From assembly GCF_028206795.1 (NCBI RefSeq), contig NZ_JAQLFJ010000007.1, positions 1-64,000 on the forward strand: a DNA stretch of 64,000 nt, written 5' to 3'. Shown piece by piece: positions 51,614 through 58,932 of this stretch (positions are counted from its first letter, which is position 1; each line of letters begins with the position of its first letter). The stretch is from Collinsella aerofaciens. GTDB taxonomy: Bacteria; Actinomycetota; Coriobacteriia; Coriobacteriales; Coriobacteriaceae. Made by a program: the position numbers and the translations under genes. The notes below the pieces were generated by a model that saw only the letters and a program-made list of their open reading frames with translations, did no database searches and was not told where the DNA came from.

Positions 51614-52165
51614 CTAGAACTTGACGGTCGGGGCCTGGCGGGCTGCTTCGGCGGCCTCGAAGCCCTGGCGCTCCTTAAACTGGAAGATGCCGGCAAAGAT
51701 GACAGCCGGGAACGTTTGAATGGCGTTGTTGTAGCTGAGCACGCAGTCGTTGTAGCTCTGGCGTGCATAGCTAATCTTGTTCTCGGTATCCTCGAGCGAT
51801 GCCTGCAGCTGCGTAAAGTTGGTGTTTGCCTTAAGATCGGGATAGGCCTCGGCTACGGCGAAGAGCTGGCGCAGCGCACCGGTCAGCACGTTGTCGGCTT
51901 CCATCTTGGCTTCGGGCGTGGTGGCCTTGACGGCGGTGTTACGCGCGCTGATCACGGCGGAGAGCGTCTCCTGCTCGTGCTTGGCGTAGCCCTTGACGGT
52001 CTCGACCAGGTTGGGGATCAGGTCGTTGCGACGCTGCAGCTGCGTATCGATGTTCTGCCAGGCGTTATCGATGCGGTTACGCTTGGTGACCATGTTGTTG
52101 TAGATGCCGGCGATGGCGCAGGCAATCACAATGACAACAACGATGCCGATGATGACGGGAAGCAT
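51614..52165 (-). CDS. lemA: LemA-family membrane protein
   Basis: The 183-residue protein has an N-terminal hydrophobic anchor (residues 2-22) followed by the four-helix LemA domain with its signature YNNMVTKRNRIDNAWQNIDTQLQRRNDLIPNLVETVKGY (about 22-61) and the C-terminal YNNAIQTFPA. LemA proteins are common and usually lack an assigned role; some are linked to membrane stress and to TPM-domain proteins, which are not next to it here. GGAG precedes the ATG at 52165. The frame continues to 52393, but that covers the promoter region shared with the divergent TetR gene. Confidence 0.94.
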   Translation of the reverse strand: MLPVIIGIVVVIVIACAIAGIYNNMVTKRNRIDNAWQNIDTQLQRRNDLIPNLVETVKGYAKHEQETLSAVISARNTAVKATTPEAKMEADNVLTGALRQLFAVAEAYPDLKANTNFTQLQASLEDTENKISYARQSYNDCVLSYNNAIQTFPAVIFAGIFQFKERQGFEAAEAARQAPTVKF

Positions 52166-52364
52166 GATGTCTCCGTTTCGAATGGCCGCGGCGGCATGCG
52201 CCAGCTGCCGTTGGTATAACGCTACTAGTATACCCGCAACGTTTTGTCGTGCCGAACTTTCCGGTAAGCGTTGTGTTTTCGTCGGGGTCGGCACCGGGGC
52301 AAAGCGCGCGGGGTACAGGTGTAAGATATGCGACAGATTGGCGAGTGTTGTCTTTGCCCTGAGG

Positions 52365-52961
52365 ATGGCGATACCAGTGGACCTTCGCATCAAGAAAACC
52401 TACCGCGCCCTGTTCGATGCCTTTACCGAGCTTCTCGAGGAGCATCGTTTTGAGGACCTGACGGTTGCCATGCTGTGCGACCGCGCCATGATTCGCCGCA
52501 CGACGTTCTACAAGCACTTTCGCGACAAGAACGATTACTTTGCCTTTTATATCGATGAGCTCATGTCGGGCTTGCCGCAAAAACAGCCCGATGAGGCCGG
52601 CGCGGTATCTGCCGAGGACGTGCGCGCGCTTCGGCACGCGATTTTGGACGATGCCATGGATTTGATTCTGGCGCACGAGCAGCTCATGGATAACATTTTG
52701 GCAAGCAGCATGTCGGGCATGTTGACCAACGTTATTTGCGACCGCATTGCCCGCTCCATCCGCGAGCGCGTGATGAACGTGCTTGCCGAGGATGCCCTGG
52801 CCCCCGTGTCACTTGAGACGACGTCTGAGTTTGTCGCCGGCGGTATTATTCGACTTTTCACGATATGGTGGGAGTCGGGTCACGATCTTGAGCGTCGACC
52901 TGAGATAGCCGACGTGGTCGATGCACTGTTTGAGCGGACCATGACACCGGTGCATCACTAG
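52365..52961 (+). CDS. TetR-family transcriptional regulator
   Basis: The 198-residue regulator has the TetR DNA-binding domain at about 8-55: KKTYRALFDAFTELLEEHRFEDLTVAMLCDRAMIRRTTFYKHFRDK region with the typical TTFYKHF recognition helix. The C-terminal helical domain is of the short type seen in DhaS-like TetR proteins. The start is uncertain: ATG at 52365 directly follows GAGG, too close for a good site, while the in-frame GTG at 52377 is 12 bases away. Divergent from lemA, which may be its target. It ends four bases before a tRNA gene on the other strand. Confidence 0.88.
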   Translation: MAIPVDLRIKKTYRALFDAFTELLEEHRFEDLTVAMLCDRAMIRRTTFYKHFRDKNDYFAFYIDELMSGLPQKQPDEAGAVSAEDVRALRHAILDDAMDLILAHEQLMDNILASSMSGMLTNVICDRIARSIRERVMNVLAEDALAPVSLETTSEFVAGGIIRLFTIWWESGHDLERRPEIADVVDALFERTMTPVHH

Positions 52962-52964
52962 AAG

Positions 52965-53054
52965 TGGCGGAGAGAGGGGGATTCGAACCCCCGGAACGCT
53001 CTCGCGCTCAACGGTTTTCAAGACCGCCGCATTCAACCGCTCTGCCATCTCTCC
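52965..53054 (-). tRNA. tRNA-Ser (anticodon UGA)
   Basis: The minus strand folds into a class II tRNA of 90 bases with the CCA end encoded. The acceptor stem GGAGAGA pairs with TCTCTCC; the anticodon loop CTTGAAA gives UGA; the long variable arm and the GGTTCGAATCC T-loop are complete. It lies between the TetR gene and the TadA fusion gene. Confidence 0.96.
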
Positions 53055-53105
53055 GTGAGTCGTAATGATAGCATCGTTTTGAATTTGCAACAGGGAAGGC
53101 GAACG

Positions 53106-54887
53106 ATGACGATCACCGAAATCGACGAGAAGTTCATGCGCGAGGCGCTGGCCGAGGCGCGAGCCGCCGCGGAGGTGGGCGAGGTGCCCATCGGAGCCGT
53201 AGTGGTGCGCGACGGCGAGATTGTCGCGCGGGCGCATAATCGTCGCGAGCTCGATCAGGATCCTTCGGCTCATGCCGAGTTTGCGGCCCTGTGCGCCGCT
53301 GCCCAGGCGCTTGGCCGCTGGCGCCTTTCCGACTGTACGGTCTATGTGACGTTGGAACCCTGCTGCATGTGCGCGGGCCTTATGGTCAACGCGCGCGTGG
53401 GGCGCTGCGTCTATGGCGCGGCTGATGCCAAGGCGGGCGCGCTGGGATCCCTATACGATTTGAATGCCGACTCGCGCCTGAATCATCGGTTTAACGTGAC
53501 GGCTGGGGTCCTGGCGGATGAATGTCGCGAGCTGCTGAGTAACTATTTTGGCGGTCTGCGCGGAGCGGGCGGCGCTGATTGCGGTTGTGGGGCCGATCTT
53601 GAAGCACACGCCGCTCACGCCGCAGCGCTTGCAGGTGCCGGTGAGGATGCTGACACGGCGGTTGACTTTGGTCCTGCGTGCCGCCGGCCCCGCCGTGTGC
53701 TGCTGGCGATCGACTCCTTTAAGGGCAGCGTTTCGAGTGCGCAGGCGGAGGCGGCGGTTGCCGAAGGCGTGCGCCGTGTGTGGTCCGATGCCGAGGTGCG
53801 CGCATTGCCGCTGGCAGATGGTGGCGAGGGAACGCTCGATGCCGTTGCTGCGTGCGGCGGTGAGATTGTGACCTGCGAGGTGGCAGGCCCCTTGGGCGAC
53901 CGCGTGTCTGCCCGGATGCTGGTGGACGGCGAGCGCGACTCGGCTGTAATTGAGATGGCCGAGGCGGCGGGTATTGGGTATTCACCCTGCACGGAATCGG
54001 CGGCGCTCGCGGCTTCGACCTATGGCGTGGGCGAGCTGATGCTCCGTGCGGTTCGCGCCGGGGCAAAGACTATCTATATTGGTCTGGGCGGCAGTGCCAC
54101 CAACGACGGTGGCGCCGGCATGCTGCAGGCGCTGGGCGCGCGTGTGGTCGATGATCAGGGATGCGATGTCGCCCCCGGTCTTGCCGGCCTTGAGCAGGTG
54201 GCGAGCGTTGATTTGGCGCCAGCTCTGCAGGCTTTGGATGATGCTCGTATCGTTGTGCTTTCCGATGTCGAGAATCCGCTCGTGGGGCGTCGAGGCGCAC
54301 TGGCGGTGTTTGGCGGGCAGAAGGGCCTGCCGGCGGATGATGTCGAGGTGCTGTGCAGATACGACGGCTGGATGGTCGGCTACGGTCGCTTGCTCGATAC
54401 GGCGATTGCCGGAGCTCGAGCCCAGGGTTTGTTGCGCACACCCGAGGGCGCACGGACATTTGGCTCGGTGCTCGGTGTGCCCGGCGCGGGCGCTGCCGGT
54501 GGCTTGGGCGCGGCGTTGCTGGCGCTCAGTGCGGAGCTGCGCTCGGGTGTAGAGACGGTGCTCGATCTCGTGGAGTTTGACGAGCGCGTGCGCGATGTCG
54601 ACCTGGTCATAACGGGCGAGGGCAATATGGACGAGCAGTCCGCTGCTGGAAAGGCGCCGGTGGGTGTGGCCCGTCGTGCGAAGCGATATGGCAAGCCGGT
54701 GGTCGCCGTCGTGGGCGGTCGCGCCGTCAACCTGGACACGGTGTATGAGCAGGGTATTGACTTGGTTTTGCCGATTTGCCGCAAGCCCATGCCCCTCGAC
54801 CAGGCGCTCGGTGTGCAAGAAGCCACAACCAACCTCATCTGCGCCGGCGAGTCTGCCGCGCGAGCCTACGACCTCGCCCGCCTCTAA
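53106..54887 (+). CDS. Fusion of tRNA adenosine(34) deaminase (TadA) and glycerate kinase
   Basis: One uninterrupted 593-residue frame joins two enzymes. Residues 1-155 are a full TadA, which makes inosine at A34 of tRNA-Arg: HAE at 56-58 with the zinc His and catalytic Glu, and PCCMC at 85-89 (C86, C89). Residues about 152-196 are an Ala/Gly linker. Residues 197-593 are a type-I glycerate kinase starting RRVLLAIDSFKGSVSS, with LPLADGGEGTLDAV, IGLGGSATNDGGAGML and ITGEGNMDEQSAAGKAPVGVA, all family hallmarks. No stop or frame change separates them and no internal start with a good ribosome site was seen. The start at 53106 follows GGGAAGG. The pairing has no obvious metabolic logic. Confidence 0.93.
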   Translation: MTITEIDEKFMREALAEARAAAEVGEVPIGAVVVRDGEIVARAHNRRELDQDPSAHAEFAALCAAAQALGRWRLSDCTVYVTLEPCCMCAGLMVNARVGRCVYGAADAKAGALGSLYDLNADSRLNHRFNVTAGVLADECRELLSNYFGGLRGAGGADCGCGADLEAHAAHAAALAGAGEDADTAVDFGPACRRPRRVLLAIDSFKGSVSSAQAEAAVAEGVRRVWSDAEVRALPLADGGEGTLDAVAACGGEIVTCEVAGPLGDRVSARMLVDGERDSAVIEMAEAAGIGYSPCTESAALAASTYGVGELMLRAVRAGAKTIYIGLGGSATNDGGAGMLQALGARVVDDQGCDVAPGLAGLEQVASVDLAPALQALDDARIVVLSDVENPLVGRRGALAVFGGQKGLPADDVEVLCRYDGWMVGYGRLLDTAIAGARAQGLLRTPEGARTFGSVLGVPGAGAAGGLGAALLALSAELRSGVETVLDLVEFDERVRDVDLVITGEGNMDEQSAAGKAPVGVARRAKRYGKPVVAVVGGRAVNLDTVYEQGIDLVLPICRKPMPLDQALGVQEATTNLICAGESAARAYDLARL

Positions 54888-54902
54888 AACCCATCTCTCT
54901 TT

Positions 54903-54971
54903 AAGTTGCGGTGAAATACGGAGCGTTTTTGCCTTTAAGGTGCCAATTCAGTCCGTATTCCACCGCAACTT
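54903..54971. repeat. Palindrome with 20-base arms (TTGCGGTGAAAT type)
   Basis: 54903-54922 and 54952-54971 are reverse complements with one mismatch, around a 29-base loop. A single arm-like copy (TTTCACCGCAACTTA) occurs at about 24562. First of several palindromes in the 900-base stretch between the fusion gene and 55788. It lies 15 bases after a stop codon but has no T tail. Confidence 0.85.
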
Positions 54972-55033
54972 CGAGAATGTCCATTCGAGGTTGGCTGCCT
55001 TGTGCCTTGGGTCGGACCGCCTGCCACGAAACG

Positions 55034-55171
55034 TGGCCATCTACTACGTTAAACCGGCCACTCTCGACCATCCCGGAATTTACAAAAACAAAACCGCAGG
55101 TAGAAAGCTTGCCGATTTTCGAAAAAGTCGGCTATGGTCGACCCCTGTGGCCTAAACGTAGTAGATGGGCC
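55034..55171. repeat. Long imperfect palindrome (CATCTACTACGTT type)
   Basis: The left part 55034-55071 and right part 55134-55171 pair through CATCTACTACGTT, GGCCAC and TCGACCAT blocks, enclosing about 60 AT-rich bases. No coding capacity. Confidence 0.75.
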
Positions 55172-55200
55172 CTTTCTGTGGTGCGGCACCAAGCCGGTCA

Positions 55201-55284
55201 TTTTGGGATGGGACTATTTTGACTACTCATTGGCTGCTCTGGCAATCGGGCTGCAAAAGTAGTCAAAAAAGCTCCGTCCCAAAT
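55201..55284. repeat. CCGTCCCAAATTAGC-type palindrome, copy 2
   Basis: 27-base arms (55201-55227 and 55258-55284) match except at four positions; the inner part TTTTGACTACT/AGTAGTCAAAA is perfect. The right end shares CCGTCCCAAATTAGC with the element at 42538. Confidence 0.82.
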
Positions 55285-55292
55285 TAGCTACC

Positions 55293-55321
55293 TTGCTCTG
55301 GCGGGCGGGAGCAGGTAAGAT
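55293..55321 (+). promoter_or_regulatory. Promoter of the SRP RNA gene
   Basis: TTGCTC (55293-55298) and TAAGAT (55316-55321) are spaced by 17 bases and place the transcript start at about 55328, which matches the first base of the RNA's closing stem. Confidence 0.75.
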
Positions 55322-55328
55322 ATACCGA

Positions 55329-55451
55329 GCGCCTAGCGCGTTCGATGGGTTCGGATGACGACATGTTCCGAATCTGGTCAGGTCCGGAAGGAAGCAGCCA
55401 TAAGGAGCCTCTGTCGGGCATCCGAATCCATCGAGCGCACGGGCGCTTTTT
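55329..55451 (+). ncRNA. ffs: Signal recognition particle RNA (4.5S/SRP RNA)
   Basis: The conserved SRP core GGTCAGGTCCGGAAGGAAGC lies at 55377-55396, forming the tip that binds Ffh. The flanking sequences fold into one long hairpin: GCGCC at 55329-55333 with GGCGC at 55442-55446, TTCGATGG with CCATCGA, and TTCGGATG with CATCCGAA. Five T follow directly at 55447, so the closing stem also serves as terminator. At about 118 bases it is the short bacterial form without an Alu domain. Confidence 0.95.
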
Positions 55452-55572
55452 GGTGCCGCGACACGGCCCGGCCGGCGGCGAGGTATTTGGTGTCTCGCTG
55501 GTCCTCGGCTTCGCCTGCGGGATCGCTCGACTACCAAACACCTCGCCGCCGGCCGGGCCCCGTCGTCCAAAA
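55447..55572. repeat. Very GC-rich long palindrome after ffs
   Basis: 26-base arms at 55465-55490 and 55534-55559 match with one mismatch; weaker outer pairing extends it to TTTTTGG (55447) and CCAAAAA (55566-55572). The 43-base interior is itself partly self-complementary. The remaining bases to 55701 show no gene. Confidence 0.82.
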
Positions 55573-55701
55573 ATCACCCGTAAAGGCGCGTTTATCTAAT
55601 TTAATCTATCCCTTGCGGAATGCGGCTTGCTGGCGTTGTCTGGGCATTGATGGCTACGTGGTTCAAGAGGCGGCGGTGCTGTTGCTTGAATTTTTGCAGT
55701 T

Positions 55702-55744
55702 AAAGAGGCCCGTTTCCCTAGGTTGGGGAAACGGGCCTCTTTTT
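55702..55744. terminator. Terminator downstream of the surface-protein gene
   Basis: AAAGAGGCCCGTTTCCC pairs perfectly with its complement around a short loop; T runs occur on both sides. It probably serves the minus-strand gene ending at 55788. Confidence 0.85.
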
Positions 55745-55787
55745 GTCTCTGGGCTTGTGGATTGGTGAAGGCAGAATGCTCTGTCGG

Positions 55788-56855
55788 CTATTTTGAGTTC
55801 TTGATGCGGCGTGTGGCTGTGGCGGTTATTCCGAGTCCCATGGCGGCGATTCCTGCGAGTGCTATTGCGCTCGGTGCTGTGTCGCCCGTGTTCGCGAGCT
55901 TGCCGGCGGTCGTATTTGCTTGCTTGCCGCTGCTCGAGTTCGCCTGCTTGGTGGAGCTTGGTAGGGCGTCTTTGCCGGTTGCAGGTGAGGCAACGGGCGG
56001 TGTCGCCTCGGCGGGTTGCGTTGAGCCGGAGGGAGGCGTCGTCTCGGTCGGTTTCGTTATCTCGGGCGAGGTGGCCTTGTCTGCCGCGGCTTTCGCCTCT
56101 TCGTATGCCTTGCAGGCGTCGTCATAGGCCGCTTGCGCCTTTTCCAAATTGTCGAGGAGCGCATCTCGCCAGGCTGTGAACCGGTCGATATCGGCTTTAT
56201 ATTTCTCTACAGCACGTTCACAGTCATTAACTCGTCTTTCCTCTCTTCTGAGGCGGTACTGGAACTCGCGGAGCTCCGTTTCGCAATAGTTTACGTGCGT
56301 TTTTGCCGATATGATCTCATTGTGCAACTGCTTTATTTGCTGTTTAGTAGTTTCGACAAACTCCTCGTAGCCGAGTGCTTCGAGTGTCTTAAGCATCTCA
56401 TGTTTCTTCTCTAATTCTGCCTGGAGCTCGCTTACCCGGTTGATGGCCCCGTCGTATTTGGCTTGGGCAGCATCGATGTCCGCTTGCATGGTGGGAAGGA
56501 GTTCCCTCCCTTCGGCGGCTTGCGCCGCCATCTTTTCGCGGTACTCTTGAAAACGGGTAATGTCATCATTGAATCTCGCAATTTTCTCGGGACTTGCGGC
56601 GTTTTTTGCGGCCTCGAGGTTTTTGAGCGCTTCCTGCATGGCTGCATACGCTTTTTCTTTTGCGGCGGCCGCGTCTTCTGTCTGCGGGGCGCCCGAATTG
56701 CCGTTGGCGGCGCTCGTCTGCGAAACGGCCGCACCGGTGGGGGCGCTGGTTTCTGCAGCGATCGCCGTTACGGGGGCGATTCCCGCGACAAGTGCCGCGG
56801 AAAGGGCGATGCCCACAGTTGCTCGTCTTGCTCTTCTTGCGAGAATGTCGTTCAT
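55788..56855 (-). CDS. Coiled-coil surface protein with LPxTG-like sorting signal
   Basis: The 355-residue protein has a signal peptide (basic residues 7-11, hydrophobic 13-32, AIAAE cleavage region), an Ala-rich segment, then a long heptad-patterned coiled coil (about 60-260) rich in Glu, Lys and Ala. A Pro/Thr/Ser spacer (about 265-318) leads to LANTGD at 320-325, a hydrophobic segment and the basic tail RRIKNSK. That layout is a sortase substrate with a variant motif. It is probably an envelope-attached structural or adhesive rod. No sortase gene is nearby. GAGGTG precedes the ATG. Base composition is lower in GC within the coiled coil. Confidence 0.85.
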   Translation of the reverse strand: MNDILARRARRATVGIALSAALVAGIAPVTAIAAETSAPTGAAVSQTSAANGNSGAPQTEDAAAAKEKAYAAMQEALKNLEAAKNAASPEKIARFNDDITRFQEYREKMAAQAAEGRELLPTMQADIDAAQAKYDGAINRVSELQAELEKKHEMLKTLEALGYEEFVETTKQQIKQLHNEIISAKTHVNYCETELREFQYRLRREERRVNDCERAVEKYKADIDRFTAWRDALLDNLEKAQAAYDDACKAYEEAKAAADKATSPEITKPTETTPPSGSTQPAEATPPVASPATGKDALPSSTKQANSSSGKQANTTAGKLANTGDTAPSAIALAGIAAMGLGITATATRRIKNSK

Positions 56856-57066
56856 CTCGGCACCTCATTTCAAGGGTCGGCGACTAACTTGGTAGCACTA
56901 ATGCAAGTATACCAAGTGGTCGACCCGACACTGGCTGGGTGCGCGCCTCTCCGCTTCTTTGGAAACCGAATCCCATTAGAAATGACGAGTTGTTTACGCT
57001 TCTTTTGGGGTGGCGGTACTATCATGGTTCGAATTGAATGTGAATGATGATAGGGAGCGCCTATAC

Positions 57067-58932
57067 ATGATTGAGCTGCTCAGGCGTTTTGGTGGTAAGT
57101 TTCGCCGGTATATGGTGATTGGCCCTGCGTGTAAGCTGATCGAAGTGATCTTTGACCTGCTGACGCCGCTGGTGATTGCCCAGATGATCGATAAGGGTAT
57201 TGGCGCACACGATGTCAACGCCGTTATCCACTACGGCATGGTACTTGGCGCCATGGCTGTGATCGGCATCTCGTTTACGCTCGTCTGCCAAAAGATGGCG
57301 GCGCTCACCTCGCAGGGCATGGGCACCGATATCCGCGGTGCGCTCTACCAGCACATCAACGAGTTGAGCTATGCCGAACTCGACCGCTTTGGCACGCCGT
57401 CGCTCATCACGCGCATTACCAACGACGTTAACCAGGTCCAGCTCGCTGTGGCGCTGGGCGTGCGCATGCTCATCCGCTGGCCCTTTCTAGCGGTGGGCTC
57501 CATGTGCGCGGCCCTTGCCATCGACCTTAAGCTCGGCATGATCTTCTTGATCTGCACGCCCGCTATCGGCCTGGTGTTTTGGTTTGTCATGGCGCGCTGT
57601 ATCCCGTATTACAGGCAGCTGCAGGCAAAGCTCGACCGCATCGCGCTTATCTGCCGCGAGGGGCTTTCGGGCGCCCGCGTTGTTCGCGCCTTTGTGCGTG
57701 AGGACCACGAGCGCGAGCGTTTTGCCCAAGCCGCCGATGACCAGGCCAATACTGCCATCGCGGTGGGCAAGCTCTCGTCGATCCTTAATCCCGTCACGTT
57801 TCTTGTGATGAACCTGGGCGTGTGCGCCATCCTGTGGGTGGGCGGCATCCAGGTCAACGTGGGCGAGCTCACGCAGGGTCAGGTCATGGCGTTTGTGAAC
57901 TACATGACGCAGACGCTCACCTCCATCGTGTACGTCGCCAACCTGGTCGTGGTCTTTACCAAGGCGAGCGCCAGCGCGTCGCGTATCAACGAGGTGCTCA
58001 ATTGCGTGCCGAGCATCGCTGACGAGGGCAACCAGCCGGTCGCGCTGCCTGAGCCGAGCGACCTGACGGGTGGCGCTGTTCCGGTCCCTGCGCTGAGCTT
58101 TGACCATGCGAGCTTCTCGTTTGGCGCCGGCGCGGCAAATGCCGTGAGCGATGTGACTCTGGAGCTGCCGGTGGGCAAAACCTTCGGCATTATCGGCGGC
58201 ACGGGCAGCGGTAAGTCGACCCTCGTTTCGCTTATCCCGCGCCTGTACGATGCGGGCGTGGGCAGCGTGTACGTGATGGGCTCCGACGTGCGCGCCTGGC
58301 AGCTCGACCAGCTGCGCCACGTGGTCGCGACCGTTCCGCAGCGTGCGTCGCTGGTGAGCGGCACTATCCGCAGCAACCTGACCTGGCGTGACGAGTCGGC
58401 GACCGACGAGGAGCTCTGGGCAGCGCTCGATATGGCGCAAGCGAGCGAGTTCGTGCACAACAAGCCCCAGGGCCTCGACGCCCCGGTCGAGGCGGGCGGT
58501 AAGAACTTTAGCGGTGGCCAACGCCAGCGCCTGACCATCGCGCGCGCCCTGGTGGGCTCGCCTCAGATATTGATCATGGACGATTCTGCCTCGGCGCTCG
58601 ACTTTAAGACCGACGCGGCGCTTCGCCATGCCGTCCGCGAGCGCAGTGTGCGCGGTGCCGCCGAGGGCGGGCTGCCGCTCACGACCGTCATCGTGAGCCA
58701 ACGTGTCTCGACCGTTCGCGATGCCGACATGATCTGCGTACTCGACCACGGCTCGGTTGCGGGCCTGGGCGCGCACGATGAGCTCTACACGACCTGCCAG
58801 CTCTACCGCGAGATTTGCCAGTCGCAGCTTCGCCGCGAGGAGCTCGAGGGTCAGCAGGGGAGTACGGCGCCCGCGCCCGCCCCAGGCGCCCCGACCGTCC
58901 CCACATCCGTCTGCGCAAAGGAGGGCTGCTAA
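57067..58932 (+). CDS. ABC exporter half-transporter, degenerate-site subunit (pair 2)
   Basis: The 621-residue protein has six membrane segments and one NBD: Walker A GGTGSGKST, signature NFSGGQRQRLTIARAL and Walker B LIMDDSASALD, again with Asp in place of the catalytic Glu. It closely parallels the 44368 protein, including the DFKTDAALRHA stretch, so the two pairs are paralogous. Its C-terminal 25 residues are a Pro/Ala-rich tail (APAPAPGAPTVPT). The ATG at 57067 follows AGGGAG; the GTG at 57010 is rejected. It is adjacent to its partner with no gap. Confidence 0.92.
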   Translation: MIELLRRFGGKFRRYMVIGPACKLIEVIFDLLTPLVIAQMIDKGIGAHDVNAVIHYGMVLGAMAVIGISFTLVCQKMAALTSQGMGTDIRGALYQHINELSYAELDRFGTPSLITRITNDVNQVQLAVALGVRMLIRWPFLAVGSMCAALAIDLKLGMIFLICTPAIGLVFWFVMARCIPYYRQLQAKLDRIALICREGLSGARVVRAFVREDHERERFAQAADDQANTAIAVGKLSSILNPVTFLVMNLGVCAILWVGGIQVNVGELTQGQVMAFVNYMTQTLTSIVYVANLVVVFTKASASASRINEVLNCVPSIADEGNQPVALPEPSDLTGGAVPVPALSFDHASFSFGAGAANAVSDVTLELPVGKTFGIIGGTGSGKSTLVSLIPRLYDAGVGSVYVMGSDVRAWQLDQLRHVVATVPQRASLVSGTIRSNLTWRDESATDEELWAALDMAQASEFVHNKPQGLDAPVEAGGKNFSGGQRQRLTIARALVGSPQILIMDDSASALDFKTDAALRHAVRERSVRGAAEGGLPLTTVIVSQRVSTVRDADMICVLDHGSVAGLGAHDELYTTCQLYREICQSQLRREELEGQQGSTAPAPAPGAPTVPTSVCAKEGC

